This document shows, piece after piece, positions 8,771 to 17,953 of a stretch of 64,000 bases of DNA. This stretch comes from JADHZC01 sp964409505. GTDB taxonomy: Bacteria; Pseudomonadota; Alphaproteobacteria; Rickettsiales; Rickettsiaceae. Position numbers and translations under genes: made by a program. Location of the stretch: assembly GCA_964409505.1 (NCBI GenBank), contig CAYPDK010000009.1:1-64000 (forward strand). Reading direction: 5' to 3'. A model generated the notes under the pieces. The model saw nothing but the letters and a program-made list of their open reading frames with translations. It was not told the DNA's origin and searched no databases. Position 1 is the first letter of the stretch, and each line of letters starts with the position of its first letter.

Positions 8771-9630
8771 AGCCTTTTATGAATATACATCATGCTCTAA
8801 GAATTGCTACTTATAGGCTTTCTCATATCGATTCATCCAAAATAGATGCTCGTATTTTACTTGCTATGGCTCTTAAAAAGGATTTAGAGTTCCTTATGTT
8901 AAATCCTGAAAAAGTTCTGAGCTCTGAGCAAATAAAGCTGTTTTTGGGACTTGTCAAACGTAGGGAAGTTTTTGAGCCTATTTCTTATATTACTCACGAA
9001 AGGGAATTCTATGGTAGAAAATTTTTTGTTAATAAAAATGTTTTAATTCCAAGGAATGATACAGAAATTCTTGTAGAATTAGTTATAAAAGAATCTGCTT
9101 GTTTTAATCCTTCCCTCAAGTTATTAGAGATTGGTACTGGAACTTGTATTATTTCTGTAACTCTCTCTCTTGAGTTGAAAGAAAAAATACACTACATACT
9201 TGCAACAGATATTAATAATAAAATTTTAAAAGTAGCAGCTATAAATATAAAACGGCATAATGCTCGAAATATTCTATTAAAGAAGAGTGATATTTGGAAG
9301 AATATAGATTCTTCTGTTAATCGGTTTGATGTGATAGTGAGTAATCCTCCATATATTGGGAAGAATGAGAGGCATCTTATGTGTAAAGACGTAAAATTGT
9401 ACGAGCCTAAAAAATCATTATTTGCTATTAATAATGGTTTGTATTTTTATCAGAAAATTATATCAAAAGCTGCTTCTTATCTGGTCTTGGGAGGTATGAT
9501 TTTTCTTGAAATTGGATTTAATAAGCTTGATGCAGTTAAGAGACTACTCCTACAACATAAATTTCATGATTTAAAAGTGGGATATGATCTACAGAATCTG
9601 CCAAGAGTTGTCTATGCTACAAAAGGTTAA
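8767..9630 (+). CDS. prmC: Release factor glutamine methyltransferase PrmC (HemK)
   Basis: A 287-residue SAM-dependent methyltransferase that methylates the GGQ glutamine of release factors RF1/RF2. The N-terminal helical domain is followed by LIPRNDTE (93-100, usually LIPRPDTE), the SAM motif EIGTGT (121-126) and the catalytic NPPY (193-196). The listed start is TTG at 8767, overlapping the preceding stop (TTGA). An in-frame ATG at 8779 is the alternative. The usual neighbour prfA is not present here. Confidence 0.93.
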   Translation: MKPFMNIHHALRIATYRLSHIDSSKIDARILLAMALKKDLEFLMLNPEKVLSSEQIKLFLGLVKRREVFEPISYITHEREFYGRKFFVNKNVLIPRNDTEILVELVIKESACFNPSLKLLEIGTGTCIISVTLSLELKEKIHYILATDINNKILKVAAINIKRHNARNILLKKSDIWKNIDSSVNRFDVIVSNPPYIGKNERHLMCKDVKLYEPKKSLFAINNGLYFYQKIISKAASYLVLGGMIFLEIGFNKLDAVKRLLLQHKFHDLKVGYDLQNLPRVVYATKG

Positions 9631-10171
9631 AAACAAAGCAAATCTTTTCGTCTTAATTATTGAAAAAATTGTTATTAGAAACAGCATAGGAGACAACATA
9701 AATTCTATAAGATATAATAACAGATCTTGATCAGTCAGGTATATAAAAGAATTCAAAAGATTAAAAGCGCAAGAAGAAGAAAAAAGCAAAAGAATAACAA
9801 GAAATTAATAAAACAAGAGACAAAAAGCTCACAAAAAAAGCTCAATTTAAAAGAAGTATTAATAACTTTAGAAGAAAATATACCAAGACAAGAACGAATA
9901 GACAAGCTTAATCTTATTATTAGAAAAGTTAAATTCTGTACTGAAAGAAGTAGTAAAATCAGAGTTAAGTGGGGACCTTGTATTGAGTGATGATTCTGAT
10001 CAAACGTAGAACATAAAAAGATTAAAAAAATTATATTTCAAAAGAGACTACAAAACTGCTAAAAGAGGCAGTTTTGTGTAGCCTTGATAATATTATTATA
10101 AAGCTCTAACTTAGATCACACAGAAATCTTAAAATATTTTTTACTGCAAAACAATAGTCAAGCGCGCCCTT
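9631..10171. other. Gene-poor gap between prmC and the A-type carrier
   Basis: This 541-base stretch has no convincing gene. A Lys/Arg-rich open frame of 87 codons at 9727-9990 (TTG start) has no visible ribosome-binding site and no recognisable motif, so it is probably chance. A hydrophobic antisense frame overlaps it. The only clear structure is the inverted repeat at 10048-10081. Confidence 0.5.
10048..10081. terminator. Inverted repeat, possible bidirectional terminator
   Basis: The arms CTACAAAACTGC (10048-10059) and GCAGTTTTGTGTAG (10068-10081) pair over about 12 bp, with a TG bulge and an 8-nt loop. Transcripts from prmC (plus) and the A-type carrier (minus) converge here. There is no strong T-run on either side, so a terminator role is only inferred. 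Confidence 0.4.
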
Positions 10172-10522
10172 TCAGGCAGAAAAGGACTTACCACAACCAC
10201 ATTGACTTTTCTCATTAGGATTAATGAATACAAAACCTGACTGAAACTGTTCTTCTACATAATCCATAGTGCTGCCTATAAGGTACATCAAAGCCTTAGG
10301 ATCTATTATGACTAAACTATTTCCTACATGAATTAATTCGTCATATTTATTAATGATATCTGCATATTCTAAAAAATATTTGAACCCGGAACAACCACCA
10401 GATTTTATTCCTATTCTAATGCCTAAAGATTTTTTCTTGCGTTGCTCCAAGAGACGTTCTATCTGTGCTAGAGCTTTGTCAGTAAGATTTACAATAGGTT
10501 CTTTCATTAATATATATACCAA
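10172..10522 (-). CDS. A-type iron-sulfur carrier (IscA/ErpA/HesB family)
   Basis: A 116-residue Fe-S cluster assembly and transfer protein. The three cluster-binding cysteines are visible: Cys44 in SGGCSGFKYF and Cys108/Cys110 in SQCGCGKSF at the C terminus. An internal Met6 (MKEPIVNL) at 10507 may be the real start. The GGCSG and NPNEK..CGCG patterns lean towards ErpA, but IscA cannot be excluded. The isc operon genes are not nearby. The gene is isolated in a degraded region. Confidence 0.9.
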   Translation of the reverse strand: MVYILMKEPIVNLTDKALAQIERLLEQRKKKSLGIRIGIKSGGCSGFKYFLEYADIINKYDELIHVGNSLVIIDPKALMYLIGSTMDYVEEQFQSGFVFINPNEKSQCGCGKSFSA

Positions 10523-10844
10523 AACTATATAAGTTTATAACTCAAACTAAAAATACATCATATAATCTATATTATATAACACAAGTAATTATAACATAAA
10601 ATGTTAATAATAGAGATAGGAACGTAGGTACTGCAGATAAAATTTTATAAATTTCAAATCTTTTTAAGAACTATTATTTTCTTTTCTTCTTTGGTCTTGT
10701 ACTAAAAATAAAAACAGTAATAAATATTCAATAAAGAAAAAGAAATTGTTGCGGGGACGAAGAGCAAAGAAATCCTCAAAGTCTAAAAATACAAATACAT
10801 TACTATAATAAAAGTCATGTGTAAAACCCAGAAGAGAAGCAGCA

Positions 10845-10871
10845 CAAACTATTTTGCATTTTATTACTAGT
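10845..10871 (+). repeat. 27-bp direct repeat, copy 1
   Basis: CAAACTATTTTGCATTTTAT followed by TACTAGT occurs exactly here and again at 11201-11227. The flanks do not match, so the shared unit is 27 bp. The function is unknown. Confidence 0.85.
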
Positions 10872-11200
10872 CTTTTTAGATACTTCTCTCTCTACTTAGG
10901 AATCTTATATGTCTCATTTTATTGCCACATACCAAGACTCGCATCAGATCTCAGATCATATAGGAATATTTATCATTTTTCAATAACTTATTGTTATAAA
11001 TTATTTTAGAGATTTTAATATTTTATATATATATTATAGCTAAGTATAATTAAAAGATTTCTTATTAAAGTTGTAAATATATTTTTTATAAAAAATTAAG
11101 AAAATTTCTTTGCATATTTTTTAGAAAAAGGTATTAGTTTTGTATAACTTATGATAGACTTATGTAACAAGTGTAGAACTTAAGTTTTCAATACTCACAG

Positions 11201-11227
11201 CAAACTATTTTGCATTTTATTACTAGT
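11201..11227 (+). repeat. 27-bp direct repeat, copy 2
   Basis: Exact second copy of the unit at 10845-10871, same orientation. The pair brackets about 330 bases of AT-rich non-coding sequence. It may be the scar of an insertion or a dispersed genomic repeat. Confidence 0.85.
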
Positions 11228-11749
11228 TTAAAAATTCTTTGTTCTATGCTTGTTTTAGAATAGTTTTATAGCACGATAAAGTCTGTGATGTAAAGATCTT
11301 TATAAGGTTTTTGCTCATTTTTTCTCTGTAGAAATATTACTTACTACAGAATAGGATGGATAGGTTTTGTATGTCTGTTTTCTAACCTTTGAAGTGTGGA
11401 GTGTCTAAGTTATCATAAGTCACGGCTTGCTTCTTTTTGTGAGAGTATTATACAGCTCAATGAGCATAGACTGAAACAAGGACCCTGCTGTGTGTATCTT
11501 ATTATTCTCTCATTGATATCTTTATCACGCGTAGTAATTACGTTGTTTACGTGTCCATTTTCTTTCTTATAAGTTTAATGTTCTTCTGTTATTTTCTTAG
11601 ATAACTTGTGGAACATTATTTGAAGATTTACTGTAGTTTTTGTATTGATGGGATAGTATCGTACCTTTAAAATTCTGAAAATTTCAAGTTGTAAGTAAAT
11701 CTAGAAGACTTATAAAATAACATTTGTTATATAATAGAAAGTGCAATTC

Positions 11750-12052
11750 TGTACAATACAAATCACAGAGTTCAAGATGTACCAACACATATGTATCTTG
11801 TTTTTACACCAGAATATAGAAAAAGATTTTTTTTATGAAGGAATAGCTTTTTGTAAAAATAGCTTTAAGGACGTTCGGAACATTTTAAATGCTCAGAAAA
11901 AATTTTTCAATTAAAAAATCTATTTATTGTAGGAATTCTTTTGCAAGACTAGTTGGAGGAACTAAAATTTTAAAGATATAAAAAATCAAGAAAACTCCTA
12001 CAGGATAAAATAAACATGCCCTACATCCCCGCTCGGAAGAGCGAGGGTTACG
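11750..12052 (+). pseudogene. tnpA: Decayed IS200/IS605-type TnpA relic with end hairpin
   Basis: In frame from about 11749, the translation includes DVPTHMYLVFTPEYRKRFFL and then stops at 11836-11838. This matches the start of Y1 (HUH) transposases of the IS200 family (…YHLVF.PKYR…). The rest of the protein, including the HUH and tyrosine motifs, cannot be read in any frame. At 12027-12047 a GC-rich imperfect hairpin (CCC-CGCTC, loop GGAA, GAGCG-A-GGG) is followed by TTACGGCG, resembling the subterminal hairpins of this family. The element is dead. Family assignment is inferred from a short segment. Confidence 0.5.
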
Positions 12053-12102
12053 GCGTATTTTCTTTGCTAACAATATAGACTTTATCTTCAGTGTAAAAAA
12101 GG

Positions 12103-13770
12103 TTAAAAACCACCCATTCCACCCATTCCACCAGGCATGCCTCCAGCAGGAGGGCCTCCTTGTGTATCATTTTTACTAGATTCTTCTTCAAATACTATAG
12201 CTTCTGTAGTAATAATTAACGAAGCAACAGAAGCAGCATCTTGTAGAGCAGTTCTTACAACCTTAGTAGGATCTATAATACCAGCCTCTAACATGTTAAC
12301 AAATTTCATAGTCTGAGCATTAAATCCGTAATTATCTTCTAAAGGTTTCCGCTCTTTTTGTTCTTGTAACTTACTAACAATTATGTCTCCGTTAATTCCT
12401 GCATTAGCTGCAATTTGCTTTACTGGTGCTTGCAGAGCCTCTTTCACGATCATTATACCAGTAGTTTGATCCTCATTATCTCCTTTTAATTGAGATAAAT
12501 CCTCAGATGCATAGAATAAAGTAATTCCTCCTCCAGATACAACGCCCTCTTCAACAGCAGCCCTTGTTGCATGAAGAGCATCTTCTACCCTATCCTTCTT
12601 CTCTTTCACCTCAAGTTCTGTTCTACCTCCAACTCTTAATACAGCAACCCCTCCAACTAATTTAGCAAGCCTTTCTTGCAATTTTTCCTTATCATATTCT
12701 GAAGTAGAAGCATCAATCTGTTGACGTATCTGAGAACAACGCCCCTCCAAATCTGCCTTATTCCCATTACCATCAATTATAATAGTATTTTCCTGAGAAA
12801 TTCTTATTTTTTTTGCTTCCCCCAACATCTCAAGAGTAACATTATCAAGCTTCATACCAAGATCGTCACTAATGAGTGTTCCTCCTGTTAATATACTAAT
12901 GTCCTCAAGCATAGCCTTTCTTCTATCTCCAAATCCAGGAGCCTTTACAGCAGAAACTTTAAGACCTCCTCTTAATTTATTTACAACCAATGTAGTCAAA
13001 GCCTCTCCTTCAACATCCTCAGCAATAATAAGTAAAGGTCTACCCGATTGCATAATTCCTTCAAGTACAGGAATCATAGGCTGTAAAGTAGAAAGCTTTT
13101 TCTCAAAAAGTAATATATAAGGATTTTCTAACTCTGATAGCATTTTTTCAGAATTAGTTACAAAATAAGGCGAGAGGTAACCCCTATCAAACATCATACC
13201 CTCCACAACGTCTACCTCAAAATCAAATCCCTTTCCTTCTTCTACAGTAATAACTCCCTCTTTTCCAACTTTTTTCATAGCCAATGCAATTTGAGTACCA
13301 ATTTCAGAATCCCCATTAGAAGAGATAGTACCTACTTGAGCTATTTCCTCTTGTGAGCTGATAACCTTACTCTTATCATGTACTATGTCAACTATTTTTT
13401 TGACTGCAAGATCTATTCCTTTTTTCAGATCTACAGGATTGCGCCCTGCAAGAACAGCTTTATTTCCTTCCTTAACAATTGCTTGTGTGAGTATTGTAGC
13501 TGTTGTAGTTCCATCCCCTGCAACATCGGCAGTTTTACTTGCAACAGATTTAACAAGCTGAGCTCCTAAATTTTGCTCTTTATTTTTTAAATCTATAGAT
13601 TTTGCTACAGTAACACCATCTTTTGTAAGCCTAGGAGAGCCAAAAGACTGCTCTATCAAAACGTTCCTACCCTTAGGACCAAGAGTAACCTTAACAGCGT
13701 TACTTAATAAATCAATTCCCTTAATAATCTCTAAACGGGCTTTATCCCCATAAGTCACTTTATTTGTCAT
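12103..13770 (-). CDS. groEL: Chaperonin GroEL (Hsp60)
   Basis: The 555-residue subunit of the 14-mer chaperonin that folds proteins inside the GroES-capped cavity. The ATP-binding signature GDGTTTAT (about 86-93), the LGPKGRNVLIEQ segment and the GGM-repeat C terminus (GGMPGGMGGMGGF) are all present. It lies 102 bases downstream of groES on the minus strand, in the normal groESL order. The 3' side runs into the IS200-like relic, with only about 50 bases between the stop and the hairpin. Confidence 0.99.
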   Translation of the reverse strand: MTNKVTYGDKARLEIIKGIDLLSNAVKVTLGPKGRNVLIEQSFGSPRLTKDGVTVAKSIDLKNKEQNLGAQLVKSVASKTADVAGDGTTTATILTQAIVKEGNKAVLAGRNPVDLKKGIDLAVKKIVDIVHDKSKVISSQEEIAQVGTISSNGDSEIGTQIALAMKKVGKEGVITVEEGKGFDFEVDVVEGMMFDRGYLSPYFVTNSEKMLSELENPYILLFEKKLSTLQPMIPVLEGIMQSGRPLLIIAEDVEGEALTTLVVNKLRGGLKVSAVKAPGFGDRRKAMLEDISILTGGTLISDDLGMKLDNVTLEMLGEAKKIRISQENTIIIDGNGNKADLEGRCSQIRQQIDASTSEYDKEKLQERLAKLVGGVAVLRVGGRTELEVKEKKDRVEDALHATRAAVEEGVVSGGGITLFYASEDLSQLKGDNEDQTTGIMIVKEALQAPVKQIAANAGINGDIIVSKLQEQKERKPLEDNYGFNAQTMKFVNMLEAGIIDPTKVVRTALQDAASVASLIITTEAIVFEEESSKNDTQGGPPAGGMPGGMGGMGGF

Positions 13771-13872
13771 AATCTCTTTACTTTGTATTTTAAATTTTAA
13801 TTGCTGAAAAAATCTTAAACAAAACCCACCTGTTGTAAAACGAGTTTTAAATTTGTTAGTTCAGAAGAATGT

Positions 13873-14160
13873 TTATCTGAAAATTCCAATAATATCACTT
13901 TCTTTTACTACTACCAAATCTTCTCCATCTATTTTGATATCTGTTCCTCCCCACTTACCATATAAAACCGTATCCCCTACTTGTACCTCAAAAGGAATCA
14001 ATTTAGATGCTTGATCTCTTGCTCCCGAGCCAACGGCTAAAACTTCTCCTCTTAATGGCTTTTCCCTGGATGTATCTGGAATAATAATTCCTCCTGGTGT
14101 TTTTGATTCTTGGAGATCTGGTTTTATTACAACCCTATCACTTAAAGGTTTAAATTTCAT
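13873..14160 (-). CDS. groES: Co-chaperonin GroES (Hsp10)
   Basis: The 95-residue heptameric lid of GroEL. MKFKPLSDRVVIKP at the start, the mobile-loop segment ESKTPGGIIIPD (about 18-29) and the KWGGTDIKIDGEDLVVVKE ending are typical. It precedes groEL. The 210-base upstream gap (14161-14370) shows no obvious CIRCE inverted repeat, so regulation by an RpoH-type sigma factor is more likely than HrcA. That is an inference from absence. Confidence 0.98.
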   Translation of the reverse strand: MKFKPLSDRVVIKPDLQESKTPGGIIIPDTSREKPLRGEVLAVGSGARDQASKLIPFEVQVGDTVLYGKWGGTDIKIDGEDLVVVKESDIIGIFR

Positions 14161-14370
14161 TCTTACCTCATCTTTTTAAAATTACTTAAAATATTAATAA
14201 ATTCGATTTCAAAATAACTAATGAAAGACTCAAACAATCAACTCAAGTAAGAGCTACTCACCTTGTTATTTTTGATACAATTCAAATATAATATATAGTA
14301 TAAAAAATATTTAGTTCAAGTGCCTATAATTTTTTTTTATCAAAATTACTCGTTATCAAATTACTCGTTA

Positions 14371-15417
14371 TCATTTAGTACATGCCTTATTAAATGAAGA
14401 AATTGGCTGAAGTACTATAAATAAAAGATTCAAAAAGCAAAGGAAGAGGGTTATAGCACAAACTTGATGTAGAAAGAAGATATATTTAGGAGTATCAGGA
14501 AATAACGTAATCATTCCAATAAGAAATTGAGCAAGAGATATTATCAAAACTAAGAAAGAAGCATTTTTAGCCACAACATCTATCAAGGATTTACTAAAAA
14601 TTTTATTAACAATGAAAATATATAACAAAAAAATAACAGCACAAGACCTATGAAAAAATTTAGCTTTTTGTAGATTCTCAAAATTTGGATCTTGTAAGAA
14701 ATTGTGTATAAAGCTATTCTCCACTGTACTATATATTATATGAGGTATTTTAAGACCAGATACAAAACATCCTAAAATAGATTGTATAATAAATAAGAGA
14801 CCAACCCCAAGTGTTAAGTATAAGAAAAATTTTCTCCTTTTTAAACTTATCAACTGAAAATATTTTTCCTCATAAGATATGCTATATTCTTTGGCTTTCC
14901 AAAATAACATTCCAAGTAAAAATAGTGCAAATATAAAATGTAAACTTAATCTATAGTGGCTTATGTATGGATTGTTAGTTAAACCACTTTTAACCATATA
15001 CCATCCTAAAAATCCCTGAAATATAATTAAAATTAAAATTGACAAAAAATATGTATTCAAAACAATTTTTTTACGCAAAATAAAATATAGTAAAGGGATA
15101 CAATAGAAAAAAAATATAGATCTTGCAAAAAATCTATGTATAAACTCTATCCAGAAAATTTTTTTAAACTCTACTAACGTCATTTTAGAATTAACATTTT
15201 TATACTCTGGAGATTCCTGATATTTATTAAATTCTATGTTCCAATTGTCCTGATTTAAGGGGGGTATAACACCTATTACTATATTCCATTCAGTAATAGA
15301 AAGTCCCGATCTGCTAAGACGTGTAACACCCCCAATGAGAATAGTAATAATAGTCACTATTACGGTAAGATAAAGCCATATAACAAGAAACTTATTTTTC
15401 TTTGAAAAATTAGACAT
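14371..15417 (-). CDS. ctaA: Heme A synthase CtaA (COX15, alphaproteobacterial type)
   Basis: A 348-residue, eight-helix membrane enzyme that oxidises heme O to heme A for cytochrome aa3 oxidase. It begins with the VTIITILIGGVTRLSRSGLS segment. Four conserved heme-ligand histidines are visible in FIHRFFARS, ISHYRLSLHF, FFHRSCAVIF and FLHQVCAI. It lacks the paired cysteines of the Bacillus type, as in COX15/alphaproteobacterial forms. It lies 19 bases downstream of ispB on the same strand. Together with ctaG nearby this points to an aerobic aa3-type oxidase. Confidence 0.95.
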   Translation of the reverse strand: MSNFSKKNKFLVIWLYLTVIVTIITILIGGVTRLSRSGLSITEWNIVIGVIPPLNQDNWNIEFNKYQESPEYKNVNSKMTLVEFKKIFWIEFIHRFFARSIFFFYCIPLLYFILRKKIVLNTYFLSILILIIFQGFLGWYMVKSGLTNNPYISHYRLSLHFIFALFLLGMLFWKAKEYSISYEEKYFQLISLKRRKFFLYLTLGVGLLFIIQSILGCFVSGLKIPHIIYSTVENSFIHNFLQDPNFENLQKAKFFHRSCAVIFLLYIFIVNKIFSKSLIDVVAKNASFLVLIISLAQFLIGMITLFPDTPKYIFFLHQVCAITLFLCFLNLLFIVLQPISSFNKACTK

Positions 15418-15436
15418 AAAATGAAAAATACATTAA

Positions 15437-16423
15437 TTAATATGTTCTTTTAATCATATATTTTGTTAGTGACATTATGTATTCTATGTCTTGATTTTTT
15501 AGAGAAAGTGTATTTAAAACTTGTAATGCTTCTACCTCTATTTTGTAGAGCATCTGAAGCATTGAATCCTTTATTTTAAACAAATTCATCTTATCTACAA
15601 CCCATTCAAAATGTATTTCTGTTCTAATATCAAGACTCAATAAGTCCAATAAATGTTTTTTATCCTGATTTTCTAATTTATTGAATAAAAATATAATGGG
15701 AAGTGTAACCTGACCTTCTTTAAAATCATTACCTCTTGATTTACCAAAAGATGTTGGATCTCCATAGTAATCAAGGAGGTCATCTGTTATTTGAAAAATT
15801 TGACCAAAAAATAGACCAAATTTTTTTATTAACTCTCTCTGTTCTTGGGAGTCTGTACTTAAAATTGCTGAAGAAAATACTGAAGCAGAAAAAAGCTCTG
15901 AGGTTTTAAAATTGATTATTTTATAATATTCTTGTTCAGAAATAAAAATTTTTTTCTTTAGTTTATATAATTGAGCTAATTCTCCTTCTATTAAAAGTGA
16001 AGAGGCTCTGGAGAGTATCTCAAGAATGTCAAAAGATTTTGTAGAAATTAAAAATTCAAATGCTTGACTTATTAAAAAATCTCCTACTAATATTGTTGCT
16101 TCAGTTCCCCACAAAATATTTGATACCGGCATAGAGCGTCTTATTTTACTATTGTCAATAACATCATCATGGAGCAATGTTGCCATATGTATAAGCTCTA
16201 CTGCGGCACATGTTGTTATAATATTTTGTAAATTTCTATTTTCAAAACTTTTAGCTACTAATATAGTAAGAATAGACCTAATTTTTTTACCTTGAGAATT
16301 TACAATATAAGAACCTATCATCTCAATAAATTTTTCTCTCCCTGCAAAGCGCTGAAGAATAACTTCGTTTAGTAACTTTAGCTCTTTATCTAAATATATG
16401 TGTAATTTTTTAACTAAATCCAA
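15437..16423 (-). CDS. ispB: Polyprenyl diphosphate synthase (IspB-like)
   Basis: A 328-residue trans-isoprenyl diphosphate synthase. It carries the first aspartate-rich motif in LLHDDVIDNSKIRR (about 88-100) and the second in ITDDLLDYYGD (about 215), plus the KGxxVTLP-like KEGQVTLP. Such enzymes build the side chain of ubiquinone (C40-C50). Product length cannot be told from sequence by eye. The 31-base-shorter minus-strand neighbours ctaA (downstream) and the PLD-like gene (upstream) suggest a loosely packed operon. Confidence 0.92.
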   Translation of the reverse strand: MDLVKKLHIYLDKELKLLNEVILQRFAGREKFIEMIGSYIVNSQGKKIRSILTILVAKSFENRNLQNIITTCAAVELIHMATLLHDDVIDNSKIRRSMPVSNILWGTEATILVGDFLISQAFEFLISTKSFDILEILSRASSLLIEGELAQLYKLKKKIFISEQEYYKIINFKTSELFSASVFSSAILSTDSQEQRELIKKFGLFFGQIFQITDDLLDYYGDPTSFGKSRGNDFKEGQVTLPIIFLFNKLENQDKKHLLDLLSLDIRTEIHFEWVVDKMNLFKIKDSMLQMLYKIEVEALQVLNTLSLKNQDIEYIMSLTKYMIKRTY

Positions 16424-16550
16424 TTTTGATACCCCTATATATAATTTTATTTGTATAAAGTGTAAGTCTCTGCTCTAGTAGAGACCAATTAATGATCTAT
16501 ATTTATTAATTGCCAACGACCTTCTTACCAACGCCCTTCGCTAAGATTCT

Positions 16551-17192
16551 TCAATGACCTAAATTCTTCTTTTTAGAAGTAACCCTATTATATTTTCTTA
16601 GGTTTTTCAACGTTATTATTTTTCTTTCAAACCAATTGTTAATGTAGTGAGAAGCTACCTCTTCGTTTTGTAACAAAATTACGTTCTCAGCATTTTTGTT
16701 ATCTGCAGCAGAGCTAAAATTAAAGGAACCAGTAATAACAACTTTTCTATCTATTACGATAATTTTATTATGAGCAAGACCTGAAATTTTATCAAATCCT
16801 ACGTTGATACCTCTCTCTTTAAATTTGTTATAAGCTAATTTATTTGATCTATAGCTTTTATAATCTAGTAATATATTGACATTAACTCCTCTACTTGCAG
16901 CATCTAAAAGAGCATCAATGATAATGCCATAAGTTATAACATATGCCTGAACAAAAATATCTTTTTGGGCTTTGTTTATTTCCTGTACTATAAGGTTTCC
17001 ACAACCTTTAGGAGGAGTAAAACATAATTTTATTTTGTCCCCATCCTCAAAATCAAATTTTGTCCACTGACTAGTAAATATTTCATTATAATGAAAGCCA
17101 AGAAAAACACCACTGCAGAAAATCAAAGTAATATATATGAAAATTTTTATATTTTGTTTTTTCAACTTTAAAAGAGATAAAATTTTTGACAT
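16551..17192 (-). CDS. Phospholipase D-family protein with N-terminal membrane anchor
   Basis: A 213-residue protein with one HKD motif, HNKIIVIDRKVVITGSFNFS (about 141-160), so the active form would be a dimer as in the Nuc endonuclease. An N-terminal hydrophobic segment (about 16-34) follows a Lys-rich start and could be an uncleaved anchor or signal peptide. A second conserved Asn (NAENVIL) follows the HKD motif. Rickettsial relatives of this size are annotated as phospholipase D and linked to host-membrane damage. DNA cleavage is equally possible. The substrate is not decidable here. Confidence 0.85.
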   Translation of the reverse strand: MSKILSLLKLKKQNIKIFIYITLIFCSGVFLGFHYNEIFTSQWTKFDFEDGDKIKLCFTPPKGCGNLIVQEINKAQKDIFVQAYVITYGIIIDALLDAASRGVNVNILLDYKSYRSNKLAYNKFKERGINVGFDKISGLAHNKIIVIDRKVVITGSFNFSSAADNKNAENVILLQNEEVASHYINNWFERKIITLKNLRKYNRVTSKKKNLGH

Positions 17193-17313
17193 AAAATAAC
17201 AGAATCGTCATTGGGTCCTTAATTGCTCTGGTTTGGTATGTGGGGAGTTACTATGTTTTCATTAAATAATTTGGGGTGATTTTATTTTTTTGATTAACCT
17301 AGATATTCCTATA

Positions 17314-17844
17314 TTAGGATATTTCTCTGACTTTGAAAAAAGTATATGACAATGTTATTTCTCTTACCATGTCCATGTTTTTATCGTATTCTATATCTGA
17401 GTCTATATAAAATGATACAGGCAAGAGCATAGTACTATTTGCTTTTAGCAATTGTTCTTCAAAGCAGAAGCAGTGTATTTTGACAAAATATTTTCCAGCC
17501 TTAAGAGGTGTAATATTATAAACAGATGTTCCTATTATATCCTTATTTGTAAGATTTGTTGCCTCATAAAAAATTACTGTAGTTTCTCCTGTTGTAACTG
17601 TAGTACTTCTGTGTTTTGGTACAAAACTCCAAAGTAAATTAGCATCTACATTGGAATCAAACTCTATCTTAATTTTTCGTTCACCTTTTTTTATATTATA
17701 GAGCGATTTTGCTCTTTGTGTTGTACCAGCGAAGCCTGTAGCCTTACAAAACAGGTTGTAAATTGGGACTGATGCAAAAGTTAAAAGGATCATGCTAAAA
17801 AAAAGGACCAATGTTGAAAATAGTAATTTGTAGTTCTTTTTCAT
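17314..17844 (-). CDS. ctaG: Cytochrome c oxidase assembly protein CtaG (Cox11)
   Basis: A 176-residue copper chaperone that delivers Cu to the CuB site of cytochrome c oxidase subunit I. It has a single N-terminal transmembrane helix (about 7-28), then PIYNLFCKATGFAGTTQRA. The copper-binding CFCF motif is in IHCFCFEEQ (about 124-132), and it ends with an immunoglobulin-like beta domain. It is on the minus strand between RNase D and the PLD-like gene. coxA/B are outside the window. Confidence 0.96.
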   Translation of the reverse strand: MKKNYKLLFSTLVLFFSMILLTFASVPIYNLFCKATGFAGTTQRAKSLYNIKKGERKIKIEFDSNVDANLLWSFVPKHRSTTVTTGETTVIFYEATNLTNKDIIGTSVYNITPLKAGKYFVKIHCFCFEEQLLKANSTMLLPVSFYIDSDIEYDKNMDMVREITLSYTFFKVREIS

Positions 17845-17953
17845 CTAATTTTATATAGTTAAGTAACTAAAGTTAATAAAAAATCTATATTTTGTTATTA
17901 TCTCTGTCATTATCTCAGTTAAGAATACAAAACTTTAGACGATTTTTATTTAT

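Larger units (their letters stand above)
10523..12102. other. Largest gene-free stretch (1.58 kb)
   Basis: There is no ORF of gene quality on either strand. The stretch contains two copies of a 27-bp repeat 356 bases apart, a TTACGTGTC-containing block shared with the gap near 41.49 kb, and a decayed IS200-like transposase with a terminal hairpin at its groEL end. The composition is very AT-rich, with in-frame stops throughout. This looks like decayed accessory sequence. Confidence 0.6.

Noticed and set aside
9727..9990. An 87-codon Lys/Arg-rich frame (TTG start)
   Set aside because: No ribosome-binding site, no domain. A-rich sequence yields Lys-rich translations by chance.
10700..10840. 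tmRNA or SRP RNA in the 1.6-kb gap
   Set aside because: No conserved tmRNA end or tag, and no SRP Alu/GGAA tetraloop helix that I can identify.
14161..14370. CIRCE element upstream of groES
   Set aside because: I looked for TTAGCACTC-N9-GAGTGCTAA and found nothing close.
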